DNA from: Venturia oleaginea
Taxonomy: Eukaryota > Ascomycota > Dothideomycetes > Venturiales > Venturiaceae
NCBI GenBank assembly: GCA_013176395.1
Contig: JABMLP010000007.1
Span: 620,001 to 684,000 of the forward strand
DNA: 64,000 nt
Reading direction: 5' to 3'
Shown: positions 33,139-47,500 of the stretch, piece after piece
Position numbering within the stretch: the stretch's first letter is position 1
Layout: each line of letters opens with the position of its first letter
Program-made: the position numbers and the translations under genes
Notes under the pieces: model-generated
Seen by the model: only the letters and a program-made list of their open reading frames with translations
Databases searched by the model: none
Told to the model about the DNA's origin: nothing

Positions 33139-33434
33139 TCAAGACGGATTCAAACTCTGTCCACCCTCGACCTGGGCCTCCGTCTTATCACCTTCCTCAG
33201 CCTTTTTCACCTCTGGCGGTACACTTGAATCTCCCTCCTTTGCGCTCTGCTGTTCCTTTGAGGAGTCGAGGATGTCGGATTTTGTGCTTTCGTTGAGTTT
33301 TGGTGGAGGGCCTGAGACGTTGCCTGTTGGGTCGCCCCTGGGGGTTGTGAGTTAAGGGCTCTGAATGATATGGGGGTTTTGTGGGGGTGAGTGGTGACGG
33401 ACATTGGGTTATGGGAGGCTGCGTTGAGAGCCAT
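33139..33434 (-). CDS. Small disordered protein, two exons, uncharacterised
   Basis: Model 33434-33403 joined to 33337-33139: 231 nt, 76 residues, divisible by three. The 65-nt intron has a weak donor (GTCCGT), a CTTAACTCAC branch-like sequence and a CAG acceptor. The product begins MALNAASHNPM and continues GDPTGNVSGPPPKLNESTKS, then Glu/Lys/Ser-rich to the end, so it is probably disordered. Support is codon-like composition and frame continuity in exon 2; the weak donor lowers certainty. Confidence 0.4.
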
Positions 33435-33943
33435 TTCTTATGTTTTTGGCGGACTTGATGTATGAGAATGGTTCTATGGGGATTTTCTGGTATCTATTTT
33501 CTGGTTGGTGAGAGTTTGTTGCTTGAGAGATTCAGCTGAGATTTGATTGTGATACATTGCGCGTAGGTTGCTCATCATGATGATGTCAGGGGACGGTGCG
33601 GTATTCTAGATTTTGTCACGCTAACTAGCTTTGGCTGGAGTTCTCAGAATTGTTAGATGGGCTACTTCTTTTCCTTGGGAGACATTAATGTCTGATGAAC
33701 TTTATCCTTTGGGCCACGAACTATTTCATCAATTTTCTGTCAGGAACCGAAACTTCTTGTCAATTTGATTCTAAAGGCACCAGTTTCTAGAGCGCGCATC
33801 AAGGCGCTGAGTCCAACAAACGGGAAAAATGTGCTTCCACCCATCTCCACCACTAATGTTCTTATTCCAGGCCGAGCCAGAAAGAAAGCCGCAAAAAGAT
33901 GAAGAAGAAATATTCTCGTACCCTATGCAACTTAGCTCCACTC
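33435..33943. other. Intergenic, no gene recognised
   Basis: 509 bp between the starts and ends of two minus-strand genes; nothing recognised. Confidence 0.4.
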
Positions 33944-34555
<612 letters not shown>

Positions 34556-34914
34556 GGTGGTTTGCTTGTTATGATGATGGTTCGGGATCGAAGTTCTAAC
34601 GTGAGAGTGGGATGACTTTGTCAGATGTTCAATAAGTGCTACAGATGTTATGGTAAGAATAATAATTGGAAGTACACGAATCAATGGTCATTCGAGGTAT
34701 CCGTCTCCGGTTTCGGTAATGGTTGTGATAGACAAGGTGGGGTAGTTGGTGTGGGGTAATTGGGGTGTGAATACTTCCGCAGATGACATGCTGCGTTGTC
34801 GCGTCGCGGAGCCTGTACGCCCGCGTGTTTGCTGCTCCTTATATCCGCGTACTTGATCGAAATCTGAATACCTTCAAGCAACAGCCTTCCAATCGTGTCC
34901 ATCATCATCCCACA
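34556..34914. promoter_or_regulatory. Divergent upstream region, CMD-like gene and dehydrogenase
   Basis: 359 bp between two divergent starts; a shared promoter is possible but no specific site is seen. Confidence 0.35.
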
Positions 34915-35989
34915 ATGGCAGATGGAATTGGTAAAATTGGATTTATTGGCCTCGGTCTCATGGGCTTACCGATGGTCCAAAACCTGATCAAGAAAACCCC
35001 AGAGTCTACCAAGTTCTTCATTTACGATGTGGTGAATGATGCTCTCAAGAAATTCTGCGCTAAGCATCCGACACGAGCGACGGCGATGAAGAGCTCGAGG
35101 GAAGTTGCAGATCAAGCTGTATGTATGGAGTTTCCACCTTCAATGTCAAGAGCCTGAGTTGATCTGTCGGCAGGAAGTCATACTATCAATGGTTCCAGAG
35201 GGTTCCCACGTACGGGCCGTGTATCTAACACCTGATACTGGCGTCCTAGCCTCGGATATGTCTGGAAAAATATTGATAGACTGCTCAACCATCGACACGG
35301 CGACATCTCTGGCAGTGAGAGAAGAAACATTGAAGCGATACCCGACGGCATCTTTCTTTGATATACCAGTCTCCGGGGGTGTCCTTGGAGCAGAAAGGGG
35401 ATTACTGACTTTCATGATCGGATGTTCCGACGAGGATCCGGAACTCCCGTTGCTCAAAGACCTTCTAGGAAAGATGGGTAAGACGCTTGTGGCATGTGGA
35501 GGACCAGCCCTTGGCTTGACCGCGAAGCTTTGCAACAATTACTGCTCAGGGCTCATCGCCATTGCTGTCTCGGAGGCCATGAACATTGGGATCAAGTCAG
35601 GAATGGATCCAAGAGTTTTAGCCAGTGTTTTCCATTCAAGCACGGCCCAGAGCACGATTTGCGACGAGTAAGTTGTCCATTCATCCCTGAGAGAATTCAT
35701 GACTCGCCTAAACTCCACGTGTAGCTGGTGTCCGGTTCCTGGCGTGTGCCCCGATGCGCCTGCGAGTAAGGGCTATCAAGGAGGCTTCCGCGTTCAGTTG
35801 ATGCGCAAGGACTTTGCTCTTGCAGTGGATACGGCGGATAGGGTGGGTGCAAATTTGGCATTAGGGCAGAGTGGACTGGATGTGTACACCTCCGCAATGA
35901 AGGACCCGAGGTGTATAGACTTGGATTCTCGAGTGGTGTATCGGCATCTGGGAGGAGATGAGAATTGGCAAGAGAAGTTGAAGAAGTAG
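34915..35989 (+). CDS. 3-hydroxyisobutyrate dehydrogenase, probably mitochondrial
   Basis: NAD-dependent oxidation of 3-hydroxyisobutyrate to methylmalonate semialdehyde in valine catabolism. Exons 34915-35118, 35174-35667 and 35725-35989 total 963 nt, 320 residues. Introns of 55 and 57 nt use GTATGT and GTAAGT donors. The N-terminal Rossmann motif is IGFIGLGLMGLPMVQNL; substrate-binding FDIPVSGG lies at about residue 140; the catalytic Lys is in LTAKLCNNY; YNPVPGV-type motif appears as CPVPGVCPDAPAS, then GGFRVQLMRKDFALA. A mitochondrial leader is not evident from this start, so location is uncertain. Other beta-hydroxyacid dehydrogenases are possible but fit less well. Confidence 0.9.
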
Positions 35990-36722
35990 TTCGGTTGACA
36001 GAGAAATGATGTAGAGCGGATATTCTGTATATCCAAGCTTTTAGTCAGATCCCAAAAGGGACGGGACGGACTCCTGCTTCTAGCGTGGAATCAACAGGTC
36101 TTACTCCTGATGGATCTTCATCGAGACTTCTATAGGTAGAATATAGGTTATTTCAGATTGTATAAATTAATAGGGAGACGGTGACCATGATCGAAAGCAC
36201 CGAGCGTCTGGTCATGAAGACCAGGGCTGTTCGATATTCGGGGTCGCGGGCTAGTTCTAATCCTTGCCCTGTCAGCAAGTTAAGGAAATCAAAGATGTCT
36301 CCATGGATTGGCCCACACCTAAACCACAGTCAGTTCGTCCTCTATTCCCCTACGACATAATCACCATCGAAGAGATACTATCACCACCTGAATAGAAACC
36401 CTCAGTACAAGAAAGCCCGTCCACAGTCTGCCCCGACGTCCCTAATTACAACCAATTTCTTGCCTAGTGAATGCGTACTCAAGCCTTTATTTTTCAACAT
36501 ATGGTCCTCAGGATAAGCGACGCGCGAGCGAGTCCTATCAGTGCCCTACAACCTACTCCCGGCTCGTAGCCGGGCTTGTCGTAGACAAACATATATATTC
36601 CACGCGAAGAGCACGACCACAACCCGATGGCCACCTCCTTGAGCTTGTTCAGAGCATAACGCGTCCCACGGCAACACGCCGAACGACGCGTCTAAACCGA
36701 AGTAAATAGGAGGGAGATTATG

Positions 36723-36756
<34 letters not shown>

Positions 36757-37753
36757 AATAGAACGCTTGGAAGTAGCGCATAAGAGTGATGATTGGATGA
36801 AGAATCTCGAAAAGACATTTTACCACCAGAAAAGTGCCAAACATCATCCCATTTTCTCAATTATATATACCTACTTACCCATGAACATAGCCCCCATCTC
36901 TCCAACTACTGAAAATCGAACAACACCGCCACCAAAAAAATAAAATAAAAATAAACACACAACAACCCACACAACCCACCTCCGCCACCGCCGCGCCCGA
37001 AAACATCCCCATCCCTCTACGCCCAACAAAAAACCCTCCATAGCATCCTACGAAGCCTCCCTCCAAAACTCCTCGAGCTCAGCAGAATTACACCGACTCT
37101 GCTGGGCCACCTCACACCTCCTCCTTTCCAAAACCCCCAGACTCACCCATAACCGATAAAAACACCTGTCTAGGCCACCTCCGCGCCCAAGAAATCGCTA
37201 CAAGAAGAGATGTAGCCAAGATGGCTTGAAAAATGGACAGGGAGAGTATCCGAAATTGTGAAGAGTGATGGGAATCGGATAGAGGGAATGAACCTGACGG
37301 CCATATCGAACTCGCCCGGCTGACGTTGAGAATGACGGGGGAGGGTGTATGTTGAGTGAGGAGGGGGAGGATAAGTATGATAAAAGGTATGCGTGAACGA
37401 GATATAGTCAGTACTTGGGGGCAAGGTTATAAAGAAGGCGGAGGCGGAGTTATATGTAGTAGGGGGTGGAGGTTCTACGGAGTACCGAGTCAAAAAGGGT
37501 GCTCTAATAAATGAAAACATGTGGACATTATATTTTAAATATCAATGCAGACTGCTACGCGAAGCGGCGAAGCGGTCAAATCCTGTCCGTGATCATGGCA
37601 AAAACTCCGTCTCTTTGGTGTCCCTGCAAATTTTTCCCCGCTAGCAAACAACTCCGTAAATGCTCAAAATCAGTACTGGTTGCAGTAAATAAAGGAAAGT
37701 GTCTCGTCAAGCATCATGAGTCATTGGGCGCCTCGAAATTCGGCACGGCATCA
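35990..37753. other. Gene-poor spacer with (GAT)n microsatellite
   Basis: A (GAT)n run of about 11 units lies at 36723-36755. Short overlapping frames on both strands (for example 36467-36709) lack motifs. A pyrimidine-rich stretch at 36900-37150 is noted. No gene is supported. Confidence 0.5.
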
Positions 37754-40538
37754 TCAAATCGGGGTATTCGGATGTGTGAGATGCCCTTGATGATGATGCT
37801 GAAGCTGGTGAGTTTGTATCTGGAGTTGTTGAGTGTGGAGGTGATGTTGTTGTTGCTGATTTTGGCTGGGATGAACGAAGTTTGCTGAAAATTGGAAGTC
37901 TGGTAGCTGACCAAATTCTTGAAGGTTTGCTTCTTGAGGGAAGAGTTTGTCCCATTCATTCTGATTAATAGGTTAGCGCGTGCTCGGATAAGGACATCCA
38001 GCAGCCAAAACTGATCTAGCAAATGTTGAACTCACCCAATCGACATCGGCCATTCCAGGGCTCGGAGTGGAACCAAAACTCTCGCCTCTCCTACTTGGGT
38101 CGTGAAAGCTTGCGTTTGAGTTGGTCGAGTGAGGGGAGGGTTGTGCCATCATGAAATTGGTGTTCAACGGGGCGTAGTAGACCTGATCCGTAATGTTGGG
38201 TCGGAAAGTCCTATATTCGGCATGGCCTGCCATCCGGCCAACACTATGTACAGACATGGGAGGAGGCGATGCACTCGGCGACAATTGACCGTGTGCTCGT
38301 ATCGTGGTAGGTGATGTACCCATCTTGTCCTCGACATCCTTCGGTGCGCGCATGCGTCTCAGGTTCGAATAGATCTCGGTCTTCTGGGCAACTTCGCTCA
38401 AAACTAGCCTGGCTTTCTCACGACGCGTGAGATGGTTGGGCAGTTCAAATACGTAGTCCAGGCATTTCCAGATTCTGTCTTCATGGTGTCGAACGTCTGT
38501 TGCATACTCTTCGGCTAGTAGCAGGAGGGCTGTATGATACTGATGCAGTGCGCCTATGTCGTGTCAGTGCTACCCAAAAATAGTCGGGAAAGTGAAACAT
38601 ACCTAGATACCATGCCCATGGCTTCAACGAAGGAATAGTCTCGATCATGATCGCGCATTCTACCTGTTGCACACCAGAAGTGAGAACGATCTTTCGCAAT
38701 CTCTCAGGCATTTTGCGAGCGTGGTTGCTCGAGTAGCGATGGAGGAACATGATGTGGATTCGAAGTGTTGTCAGCTTGTACACAAGCAGAGCCATGTTGT
38801 GGAGCGGCTGATCCTTATCGAGCATCGGCAGGTACTTTTTGTCAGTAGCAGAAATAAAATGCTGAACCTTTGACAAAACAGCGGTCAAGGTGGTTTTCTT
38901 GCGTTCCAAACGTGGTCGCTCCATCCAAGTGTAACGGTGCATTTCGTTGATTTCAAACCGCATGCGGCTGAATGTCATGTCGGTCCAATGGGGTGCGTCC
39001 TTGGTTGGTGGGTTGTCCGACTCCAGGTCGATGTCGTTGACATTGAGAGGATATCGCGTGTCAAAATCTTCTCGCCGAATCTGGGGTCGCGGACCCGTCG
39101 CTTCACAGGTGCGGATGTCGAGAAAGCACAATTGGTGCCATATCATTCGTCTTACATGCACTTCGACTGGAGATAAGCCATAATGAGTTCCGTCTCGGTG
39201 TAAACCCATACACTCTGCAAGTCTGATAGCAGTGCCAGCAAGAGCTGAATGTGCCCGAGTGACTTCTGTTCTGCATAGAGGAATCTAGATATCGTGTTAG
39301 AGCAGAGCATGAGACTAAAATATTGTTGACTTACGAGATACATGACAAGAGCCTGCAAAGTCTGCAGTTTGGTGGTCCTGATGAAGTTGGCTCGGTAAAG
39401 TGCAGACTCTGTGCCCTGCTGGAAGCTTTCGATGAGTTGCTTCTTCTCCACTCCGAACTGCATTGCGATATGTTCGTCGTCCAAACTTGTGGTCGCAGAC
39501 AGCAAGACCGAAAAAACAAGTGCTTGCAAAGATGCCGGTGGTTCGACTCCGCTTTGCACCTGCTGCCAGAATGAATCGTACTGGCGTTCAAATGTCGGTC
39601 GATGAAGGACACGACACATGTAATGAACACAATTCCAATACTGGTTCAAAAGAGTGTCGGCCATATTCTGACTCGGTAGATAGGACATGAAATTAGAATG
39701 CTGCGGCTCAGGAGCAAAAAAAAAGCTTGATGATGGAGCAAGAAAGTCTTTCCCTGGTCGGATAACATCTTCGTTGCTGAGCACAGAGGTAGGGGAGACT
39801 GGTTTCTGACCGGATGCAAAGCTAGGAACTTCATTCAAGACAAAGGTCATCTGGATCTAAGGTTAGTGTTCGAGTTCTCCTGGCCGATCCAGTACAACAT
39901 ACCTCCTGTGAGAACTTCGGTCGGACGAAACCGCCTATTCTTTCCGTGAGTCTCATCTTTCCGATTGTGACACCGAGATCCAACATGTCATCGTCAGCGT
40001 CCTCGTAATAAGCGGCATCGGTAAAAGCAAGAGGAGTGGGTTCAAGGCCTCGCTCGTTTTCAGGCTCTGGAGCTTCATCCTCTGCACTGGAGTCATCGCC
40101 AAGTCCTGGGAGTTGCTCGCCACCAGACTCGTTCATGAAGTCCGACCGGCCTCGACCGCGGGCTACATCATCTTCAAGAGTTCTTTCGAGCGAACCCATT
40201 TTCTCCTTGATCTCTGCGAGTTTCAATTGCGCTGCTGGATCCAAGGCCGGGGCGAGGAACACACAGTCGCGTGCGAACTTTGTACAGTTGGTGCATGGAT
40301 GCAATTTGTCGCACTTGAGTTTTCTTCTTCTGCATTCGAGACATGATGTGATGAGGCGATTTCTTCGACGAATCTTTGGAGGTGACGATCCATGTCCGCT
40401 ACTTGGTCTTTTCACGCTTTGCTGAGACGTGACTGATCTGTGTTGGAGTCCATGGAAGTCGGCAGACTGGGGACTGTCGTGCAACTGCAGTGGGTGCAAG
40501 CTGTGGTGCATGCCATGATGCATTCCGTTGGAGTCCAT
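37754..40538 (-). CDS. Zn2Cys6 transcription factor with fungal-specific TF domain
   Basis: Nuclear DNA-binding regulator, target unknown. Five exons: 40538-39903, 39850-39335, 39284-38603, 38553-38036, 37960-37754; 2559 nt, 852 residues, divisible by three. Introns of 52, 50, 49 and 75 nt have GTATGT, GTAAGT, GTATGT and GTGAGT donors. The zinc cluster has Cys at 66, 69, 76, 82, 85 and 92 (C-x2-C-x6-C-x5-C-x2-C-x6-C), preceded by KIRRRNR. A linker (AQLKLAEIKEKMGSLERTL) follows. The middle homology region contains the family signature AIRLAECMGLHRDG, then WHQLCFLDIRTCEATG. The N-terminus is His-rich and the C-terminus Gln/His-rich (NQQQQHHLHTQQLQ), a likely activation region. I cannot assign it to a named regulator. 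Confidence 0.93.
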
Positions 40539-41599
40539 CGAGGTCAGGTCAGACTGTGCAGGGTTATGTGTTGACGAATGTAAAGTTTACGGACGTAGCG
40601 AGTGATAAAAGGATTGAAGATGGGCGAAGCGAGTAGTGGGACCGTGGCCGAGGGCAGATCAGAGGGATGACCAGCCTTTTAGATACTATGTACAAGTGTG
40701 AATAGCGAGACTGCTGGCGGTTTATGAGATGGCTGCTCAACTGAGATATATCATGAGTCCGATGGACGTATCAGAACAGTGCCTCTTAGGAACGCTTTAG
40801 ACACACAGCTGATTCTTGGCGTGTCCGAGCATAAGGAGCAGCGGTTTGTACCGGATGGGGACAGATGATTTACTCCAGGGCCTCGCCTGGAGTAAGAAGG
40901 TTTGTTTGCTACCCCAGCACCACTCACAGCTTTCTTCGGTGTTTGTGTCCAGAACAGCGGTGGATAGTGCTGGTCAGTGCCCCCTACATGATGGGCAGAT
41001 CACCCGCCAGCGCGCTGGGCTCTGTCCTGGGCCCGTGAGGACGTCGTAAACATGTGAAGGTCTCATCGGCTGCTGTGGTGGCTCTTCGCCTGTTCCTGCA
41101 GAAGGCCTTCGCTGCTGGGGGAGGCCTGCTGTCTTTCCCGGCCCTGCCCTGCAAGATCTGAGGGTCTCGGTCGATCACGAAATTTGATGATTCTGGTGAA
41201 ATTCTCGTCATGGTGGTGGTTGTGGGAGATGGCCTTCACTCCGTTGAGATTTCGAGGTTTCGAGTCCCGTCTCCTCCCTTCTCTGCACAGTCAGCATCTC
41301 GGATCTCCCGCCTGTCCTCCTCCTTACACCCCGTCTATCCACGAAACACCACCCACAACTTCACAACAACACCGCCCACAACTTCACAACAACACGGCCC
41401 ACACACTCCTTCTAGCTCTCTTCTTCACATCCAGCGTGTTCGATATCGCGTTCCAAGCATAAGAGGAGTCGATTCTCCAGCCGTGGCGCCCGTTTCACCT
41501 TCGAGAAAGAATCAGCCACATCAATGCCAGCCAACCACATCTCCCGGAAAGAATCTATCCAGCTTCGAGAAAACCACTCCCGACGCCAACTGAAATCTA
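40539..41599. other. Upstream of the regulator, no gene recognised
   Basis: Contains a perfect 10-bp hairpin at 40870-40895 and a 23-bp tandem repeat at 41349-41394. Frames are short and overlap without motifs. Confidence 0.45.
41349..41394. repeat. 23-bp tandem repeat, two units
   Basis: Units at 41349-41371 and 41372-41394 (CACAACTTCACAACAACA core) with a partial third following. Confidence 0.85.
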
Positions 41600-44500
41600 G
41601 TCGAGCTCACTAGACTAGCCAGAGCGCTGGGGCTTGGGCCTGCGGGACGCCATTGGTGAGCTGAAACCGTCATAGGGAGCTTGAGAACAGTTCTGGTTTC
41701 AAGGCACTGTTCAAGGGTGCTCCTCGCACTTCTACTCAACTCACAGCCCAAACTTAATATTGAAGAATATTTCCACTCCCATCCGTGCCCTTCGTTGACA
41801 GCGCGCGCGGGAAGGATGCCAACAATCTAATTGTGAGCTGAGGTGCTTTCAATTAATCGCACGCGCCAACCAGAACTCTCTCATCTTTACAGAAGCGTCG
41901 CTCGACATTGGTCAATGCGTACTTCTATCTTTGTTCAGACTCTGGTTTTTCTTACTTCAGCTATGTGCAGTTTCACATGCTTTCACGTCACCTTTCAACG
42001 TGAAATATTCCTCAGGCCATATAGAGGCATAGCGCAATGAGAGTACTTTTACAGGTCAGCCTTGTACAACTTCGCCATCAGAACTAGACGCCAGCGCGAG
42101 AGAAAGCGGTTGCTAATCTAATACACTGTATGCCTCCCCTTTCCGAGCTCGTCAATTTCACTCACTTCTTGTGGGCAAGAAAGAGCGAGGCCAAACTTCA
42201 ATGATCCTGCATTTCAGCAATCATGTCTCCCACCTTCACGGAATACGAGGCTGGATTGTCAGAGAAGACTTGTTTGGCTAAGTTTACATTTGGGATCGTT
42301 GTAATTCAGGAATCTCACCCGACGCAGAGGGTTGCATCGAAAGGGACCTGCCTTTTGTGATCTGCTTGAGCCTGGTCTTGTCGCAGCATATCTACTGGCC
42401 TGCAATCATCATTTCGAGGCGGGATCTTTATGGGAAACGGCCCGTTTGGACGATAGATCGTGTCCCTCTACTGATCCTCTAAACGTCTTCACTGATTTGT
42501 CCTAGTGACTTGGATACTCCGTTGAGAGGTATTCTATGATCTCCTACATTGGCATTCCATTCTGGTCCACCAGCTTACCGTTAGACATCCGAAGGATGGT
42601 TGTGGTTTTCGATTCCCTAAAAATCAGGAAATTCACATTTGCTCACACATTTCCTGGTTGTGTTATGGCACATGCTGAGATACGCCTTCCTCTACCCCAG
42701 AATTTCATTAATCCTTATTGATCTCAGCTGCGTGGATGGGCATTGTTACCAAATTCTGGCAAATCCAGACAGTCCGACCAGCTTCACATATCTGACATTA
42801 GTTCGGGTGCACTTGCGATGTGGACACCAAGCAGAAGCTCAATGCAGATCATTTTAGGTGGTCTCATGCTTCGAACGCAAACCATTACATTCTTTGCATC
42901 TTCAAGCAATAAATGCGAAGTGTCCTTGATCGCACTAGAACGAAAAGACTTCAAGTCGGATGTCTCGGCACCAATGCCTAGACACTCCCATCTACTCAGT
43001 GAGATTCGAATAACATCGCGGGTTTTGGTGACGGACCGCCACTATTACCCCAACCTGACTCAGATGCACATTAACATGATTGTATTAAGTTTGCTGTCTT
43101 ACTCGGTATTCATGTGTTGGATTGGCCGATACTATCCAAGAAAGTAGCAATGTTTAGTGGAACATACACAGACTGAAACAGTGGAAACTAGTTGGCTTCA
43201 ATGCTCTACAACTTGCCAGTTTCAGTAGACCCGTACTGTCAAACAAGGCCACTGGCTTGTCAACTCTTCGACGCAACCACACGAGCCATGGCGCTTCTAA
43301 TCAAGATCAATCGTCTCTTTGTGGGGAAGATACTGCAGGATAATCACCCATAAGACTAGTCAACATGGAGAGACAAGATTGATTGCATTTACTACTATAT
43401 CACGACATGTGGAACCCAGGAGTTCCGTCATACTTCAGAACAACGGCTAATTCTCGGACGTAAATGAACAAACTCTGGTCTTCATGAACAGCGCATGAAT
43501 ATTCAAAGCCGCTAGAAGTTCAACTTCATTCTAGATGGATACGAGCTGCATACCACTTGCATCACCCACGCTGTCCCCTGCCGCTTTTGCCTGCTGCTGG
43601 GTTGGAGAATAATGAGTTTGTCGCTAGTAACTACCACACTTCCTTGCGGGTAGACGGGAGAGTCAATTATATCATCTCGTTCTGGATTTTTGGTGTTGTC
43701 ATGGTAGTAAGTATCGTGATCACAGACTACGAAGGATACGATTTTCCCGACTCCCGCCTCCCGCCTCGGAACTGCGGAAGTAGATATGTCGTCAATAGTG
43801 TCTCAGGCGTTCTGTAGTAACAGCCACCCTTCTCTCTTTTCTTGAAACGAAGATTGGAGGACGAGTGGGCCTTCATAGATGGTAAGGCGCATCGCACTCC
43901 TGCCGAGTCTGGAGAATGCCATCGGTCGTCCAGAGTGTCTAGTATCAAAGGTGGCGACCGGTAGGAGTAACATTATCCAGGACCAAGACTGAGCTAGAGC
44001 CAGTTCGCCAGTCATGTTTGAGTTCTGTTCGAGTTGGTTTTTGGTCATGATTGGCGCTCGGTAAGTCCTGGGCGTCGACGATGGTGACTTTGGTGATCTC
44101 GAGCTTGATGCGTTGGCTGGGGCGGAGACGCAAGTCGATGGTGAGAGAGAGACTCACTCATAATGACGAAATATTGCTTGCTATTTTGATGCTGTGCATA
44201 TGTACTTTTCTGTATTGGGCTCGTATTTGTGAATGACGCTGGGGACGTTCTTTCCCAGTCTGAGGCTTTAGAGATTGTTTGGATTATTTCGCTGGCGGTG
44301 ATGGGTAGGTAGGGTACGATTGATATAGTATAGCCAGTGGATGGCTATAAATCTCGATGGGTTTTTAGGACGAGGAATAGAATCCTGGGAAGAAGACGAG
44401 GAGAGATGGGATTGGAGGGAAGAAGGAATGAGGTGAGGATTCAAATTGCAGGAGTCTTGCGAAATGATGTGGAAGGGAATCTTGTTTGAATCAAGACTGA

Positions 44501-47500
44501 CGGAAAAAACAAAAGAGAGGTAAGAACACGCGAAAGAAAGACTGGACACGCCCATTGGATTTACAGGTTTCCCCATGGAACATCAGAGGACGCGCCTCAC
44601 GACTCTCCCACTCAATCACAGATGCCGATACAAGACTTAAGATTACCATTCCACCGCCATTGCCAAACCCGCCGGTCGAGAGAAGCCATGAAACAAAATA
44701 TGCACATCTTAGCAACAAAATCAAAACACGCCATCCCATCCCATCACATCACATCGTCTACGTCTACGATTTCAGCCACTGGATAATCCATCTATAGATA
44801 ATCCAAGATAAAGATAGATTCCAGAAAATTATGGTAGATGCCCTCGCGGAGAAGATCAAACGCGAGGTTGCGCTTGCTTGGTGAGTGTGGTACGGTTCTT
44901 GGTATTTTGAATTTGGATTGTTTTGTATTTTGCGTTCGGGAAGAGATGGGGAAGGTGGGTAGGGAGATAAAAATTATGTTCGAAAGAGGGACAGGAAGAG
45001 TGGAGGGGAGAGTAGAGGGGAGTATAAAGAGAAGCATTTAAATAAGAAAACACTTAGTTGTCTTTCTACTGTTTAAAGCTTTCCTGTACAATGGATACTA
45101 CTTGCGCTGGGTTCCAATTGGTTTTCCAAGAAGTAGGGTTTCAGTTAGGGCCTCCGAGATATGTTTCAATAGACGCTCGCCTGTTCTCTGCGTCTTGGAC
45201 ATAGCTAGACGCCATTGTTGTTACACAGTCCCTGGCTGACATGGGTTCAGAATGGGTTTGAAACGGTGGCGATCGTACCCGAGTAATGCGGGAGCTGGGA
45301 TTCAAGCCCGAGAGTTATAGGCTTCATGAAACACGAGAGGAATCGATTGGTAAGATATAAGGGTTATATAATGACATCTGAGTCGAGAATCGAGGTATTA
45401 AGCGAGTTGAACTTGGATACTTTGCGTGCGATGTGCCGCGCTTTACGTATTATCTCTTTTATTATTGGCGGGAGGAAAGAGAGATTATACAGGTTTTCTT
45501 TTTGCGATCGGGAGCGTACCGAGGTTATTAACAGTGAGCAAATCCTTGAAGGATGGGGATGGAGTTGCGAAATAATGTCTTGAAAGTTCCAAGCGAGACT
45601 CACTTCTCCCCGTCGCGGAAGATTTGCATATTCAAGTCTAGACAAGCTTGGGATTTGGGAATAAATATCTGATGAATGAGGGGCTATCGCTTGTCCATTT
45701 CACTTGACGACCAAAGATGCCAATTATCAGGAGGAATGGGTGACCTAGCCATAGCGACTCCCGTTCCAAGAACAAAAATATGAAACATTTTCACATGCTA
45801 CAACCAACGACCCCTCCTCCAATATTGGAAGCCAACCCCACATCCAAAAGATCAACCCCACTCATCAAGATGAGAAAACGAGGCATCCTCCGTGCTATTC
45901 AGTGATTCGACCATCTAACATTGAGGATCTGTTGATGCTCGTGTGAATGTGGAATGCTGTCTATGCGTTACATATAATCAACACTAGTAACTTTTATCAC
46001 CCGCTCCTCCCCATCCCTTTTGATTCTTGATCGGTCCGGTTCATGATGAATTTCCGAGGTGAGACTTGAATATAGAGTTTGTAGTTTTTACGCCGTTGGT
46101 TATGTCAATCCTGCCCGTGGTCAGTCGTGTCTGATCTACTCAGGTCAGTAGAGTAGAGCAGAGCCTCGTCCAATCTCATAAGACCGGATGATGAGTAAAG
46201 CCGTCTTAACACTATTAAAAACATTGAACCTCTCCTCCTTCCATTATCAACTACTCCCTCCCCACTCTCTTCCCGAACCATAATCGGGACTCGATTTGAA
46301 CGAGGATGTTAAACCGATACCATTTCTACCAGAGAAAATGGAATCACCAGCGCCTTTCTTGTTTACAAAGTATTACCTACCCAGCCATCCAAATATCCCA
46401 TCTATTAATACTATAACTAATCACCTAAAACCCAATCCTCAACCCTTATCCATACCTCATTGAAAACCAAAAACCATTCGGTTGTTTTCCATTCACACAA
46501 TTGAGTGGAGATGTTCAAGAGCGGGCTTCGTTCCCTACCTGCTTGCTATAAGGTAAATAATAATAATGATCAGATTTCACGTGGTATATAATGGCTGCTG
46601 TGCCGTGTGCCCACAATCTCTATATATAGTAGAAACCCAACGCTCTAGGATGAAAAAGCCTCTCGGATCTGTCCTAAGCGGAATCTATACGGTGCGGTGC
46701 GTAAGAGGACTATCAACGGCCTGGTCCCTTCGTTCTCTTAACTTATCTCTTAACTTAGCCGTATACCTACTCTTACTGTACCCCTAACTTTGCTACCCGG
46801 GTTATCTATACTACTCCGCTCGTATAACTCCATTTCCTGTACAGCTAAGCCGTGAACTCTGCCTATCTTGTCGTTTCATATAAGAACTAAACCGTTATAC
46901 GAATAATCCCTATCCACCGTGTATGCCATGCCTTAACCTGCCGTGGTCCGTTGTCTCCCTAACTCACATTATCAGAATACCCTTCTACCCTTAACCTGAT
47001 CTTTGTCCCTGTACCGGGGGTGGTTCTGTACACTCCCGGTACGGGGTAGGTGAGGTAGTAGTCGTAGTTAGGGTGATATTGGACTCTTTGTACGGCCTTG
47101 GCGGGACTTAAACTCCTTCGACTCGGTGCCAGCGTGGTACTTCCAGTATACGTTGCTCTTCATATAGTTACTATATTGACATCTCTTATCTACGTGCTAA
47201 GTTTTCCCTAGTGTCTTGGGAGTATCGCTCGTAGTATGGTAGAGGTCGGTCCTCTACTAGGTAAACCGCTACGATGTGCCGTCTGTTTTCCGCGGAGGGT
47301 AAGTCCTCGGACAGCAATTGATTCCATCGGATCTACCATATAGAAGGTTCGTAGCCTCCGCCTCGTATAGGCTAGAATTTCGACTTTGGAGGCCTATACG
47401 GTAAATAATCACCTGCGTATAAATGAATGATGCATATCCAGACACTGCTTTCGTGTGAGTTCCCGTATTACAGTAAGAAAGGAGTAGTGCAGTGAGCGTT

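Noticed and set aside
36720..36860. Poly-Met and poly-Ser ORFs
   Set aside because: Translations of a (GAT)n microsatellite with no other support.
41210..41290. tRNA-like GGTTTCGAGTCCC segment
   Set aside because: The B-box has an extra base and no cloverleaf could be folded around it.
45326..45583. SAP-domain-like peptide
   Set aside because: A single weak motif without any flanking domain or splice model; a six-frame chance match is likely.
46270..46370. tRNA gene on the minus strand (A-box-like TGGTAGAAATGG and B-box-like GTTCAAATC)
   Set aside because: Only about 14 nt lie between the boxes, too few for an anticodon arm, and no acceptor stem can be formed.
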